The notes under the pieces: model-generated
Told to the model about the DNA's origin: nothing
What the model saw: only the letters and a program-made list of their open reading frames with translations
Database searches by the model: none
Program-made: the position numbers and the translations under genes
Part shown: positions 37,024-37,127 of the stretch, one piece after another
How positions within the stretch are numbered: the stretch's first letter is position 1
Layout of the letters: each line of letters starts with the position of its first letter
From: Rhodocyclaceae bacterium UBA2250
Lineage (GTDB): Bacteria; Pseudomonadota; Gammaproteobacteria; Burkholderiales; Rhodocyclaceae
Reading direction: 5' to 3'
NCBI GenBank assembly: GCA_002347285.1
Contig: DDXW01000050.1
Coordinates: forward strand, 1 to 37,127
Length of the DNA: 37,127 nt

Positions 37024-37067
37024 TCTCTTGGATCCATCGTTGCCGGGCCAGATGCCCGAAACTTGCA

Positions 37068-37097
37068 ACAATACTTGACACCCCCGCTTGCGGTCAA
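37068..37097 (-). promoter_or_regulatory. ilvB promoter
   Basis: On the - strand TTGACC (37097-37092) and TATTGT (37073-37068) are 18 bp apart, the best-matched -35/-10 pair in the window. Transcription would start near 37061, giving a leader of only about 38 nt before ATG 37023, too short for a peptide attenuator. Confidence 0.65.
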
Positions 37098-37127
37098 GGC
37101 TTCCCGCCAGGGCAATCGCATTTAGCC

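Noticed and set aside
37024..37071. ATG 37071 as the ilvB start
   Set aside because: It lies inside the -10 region of the best promoter in the window, upstream of the expected transcription start.

Overview
The window is a gene-dense, high-GC stretch of bacterial chromosome with no rRNA, tRNA, transposase, phage gene or CRISPR array that I can see. Gene content and order fit a betaproteobacterium, probably Rhodocyclales-like (Azoarcus/Sulfuritalea type); that placement rests on synteny and protein character, not a search. Spacing is very tight: ATGA overlaps, gaps of 2-14 bp, and two convergent gene pairs with overlapping 3' ends.

Layout. 1-4108 (-): lptD-surA, outer-membrane LPS insertion and porin chaperone; surA runs off the left edge. 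4213-13391 (+): amgK-murU (peptidoglycan sugar recycling), pepP, ubiH (ubiquinone), dusB-fis, purH-purD (purines), hemF (heme). 13355-17490 (-): hemC-hemD-hemX-hemY. 17519-23810: two anaplerotic CO2-fixing enzymes, ppc (+) and single-chain pyruvate carboxylase (-), convergent. 23903-25686 (-): an AlgZ/AlgR-like two-component pair. 25725-28438 (+): argH and a Ser/Thr kinase fused to a cyclic-nucleotide-binding domain, then a decayed fructosamine-kinase-like pseudogene. 28891-30094 (-): yihY-grxD. 30157-30561 (+): a DUF2069 membrane protein. 30545-37023 (-): ilvB-ilvN-ilvC-psd-pssA-(37-codon ORF)-leuA, joining branched-chain amino-acid and phosphatidylethanolamine synthesis.

The argH-algZ-algR-hemC-hemD-hemX-hemY neighbourhood matches the arrangement known from Pseudomonas aeruginosa, except that pyc and ppc lie between algR and hemC.

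The most unusual signal is a 23-bp dispersed repeat: GCCGCC, then C or T, then CGCCAGCGCCGAGTTT. It has four (near-)identical copies, all in the same orientation, at 16520, 20341, 23866 and 30164. Two copies tightly bracket pyc. One sits in the first codons of hemD, which has no ATG start. One supplies the N-terminal codons of the DUF2069 gene. One forms a perfect 10-bp hairpin abutting the algR stop codon. Two weaker 21/23 matches lie inside murU and hemY. I cannot assign this repeat to a known family.

Secondary points of interest are the leuA leader (promoter, short ORF, two mutually exclusive hairpins), the long Pro/Ala/Lys-rich N-terminal linker of LptD with a duplicated motif, and promoters of hemC and ppc that appear to lie inside each other's coding sequence.
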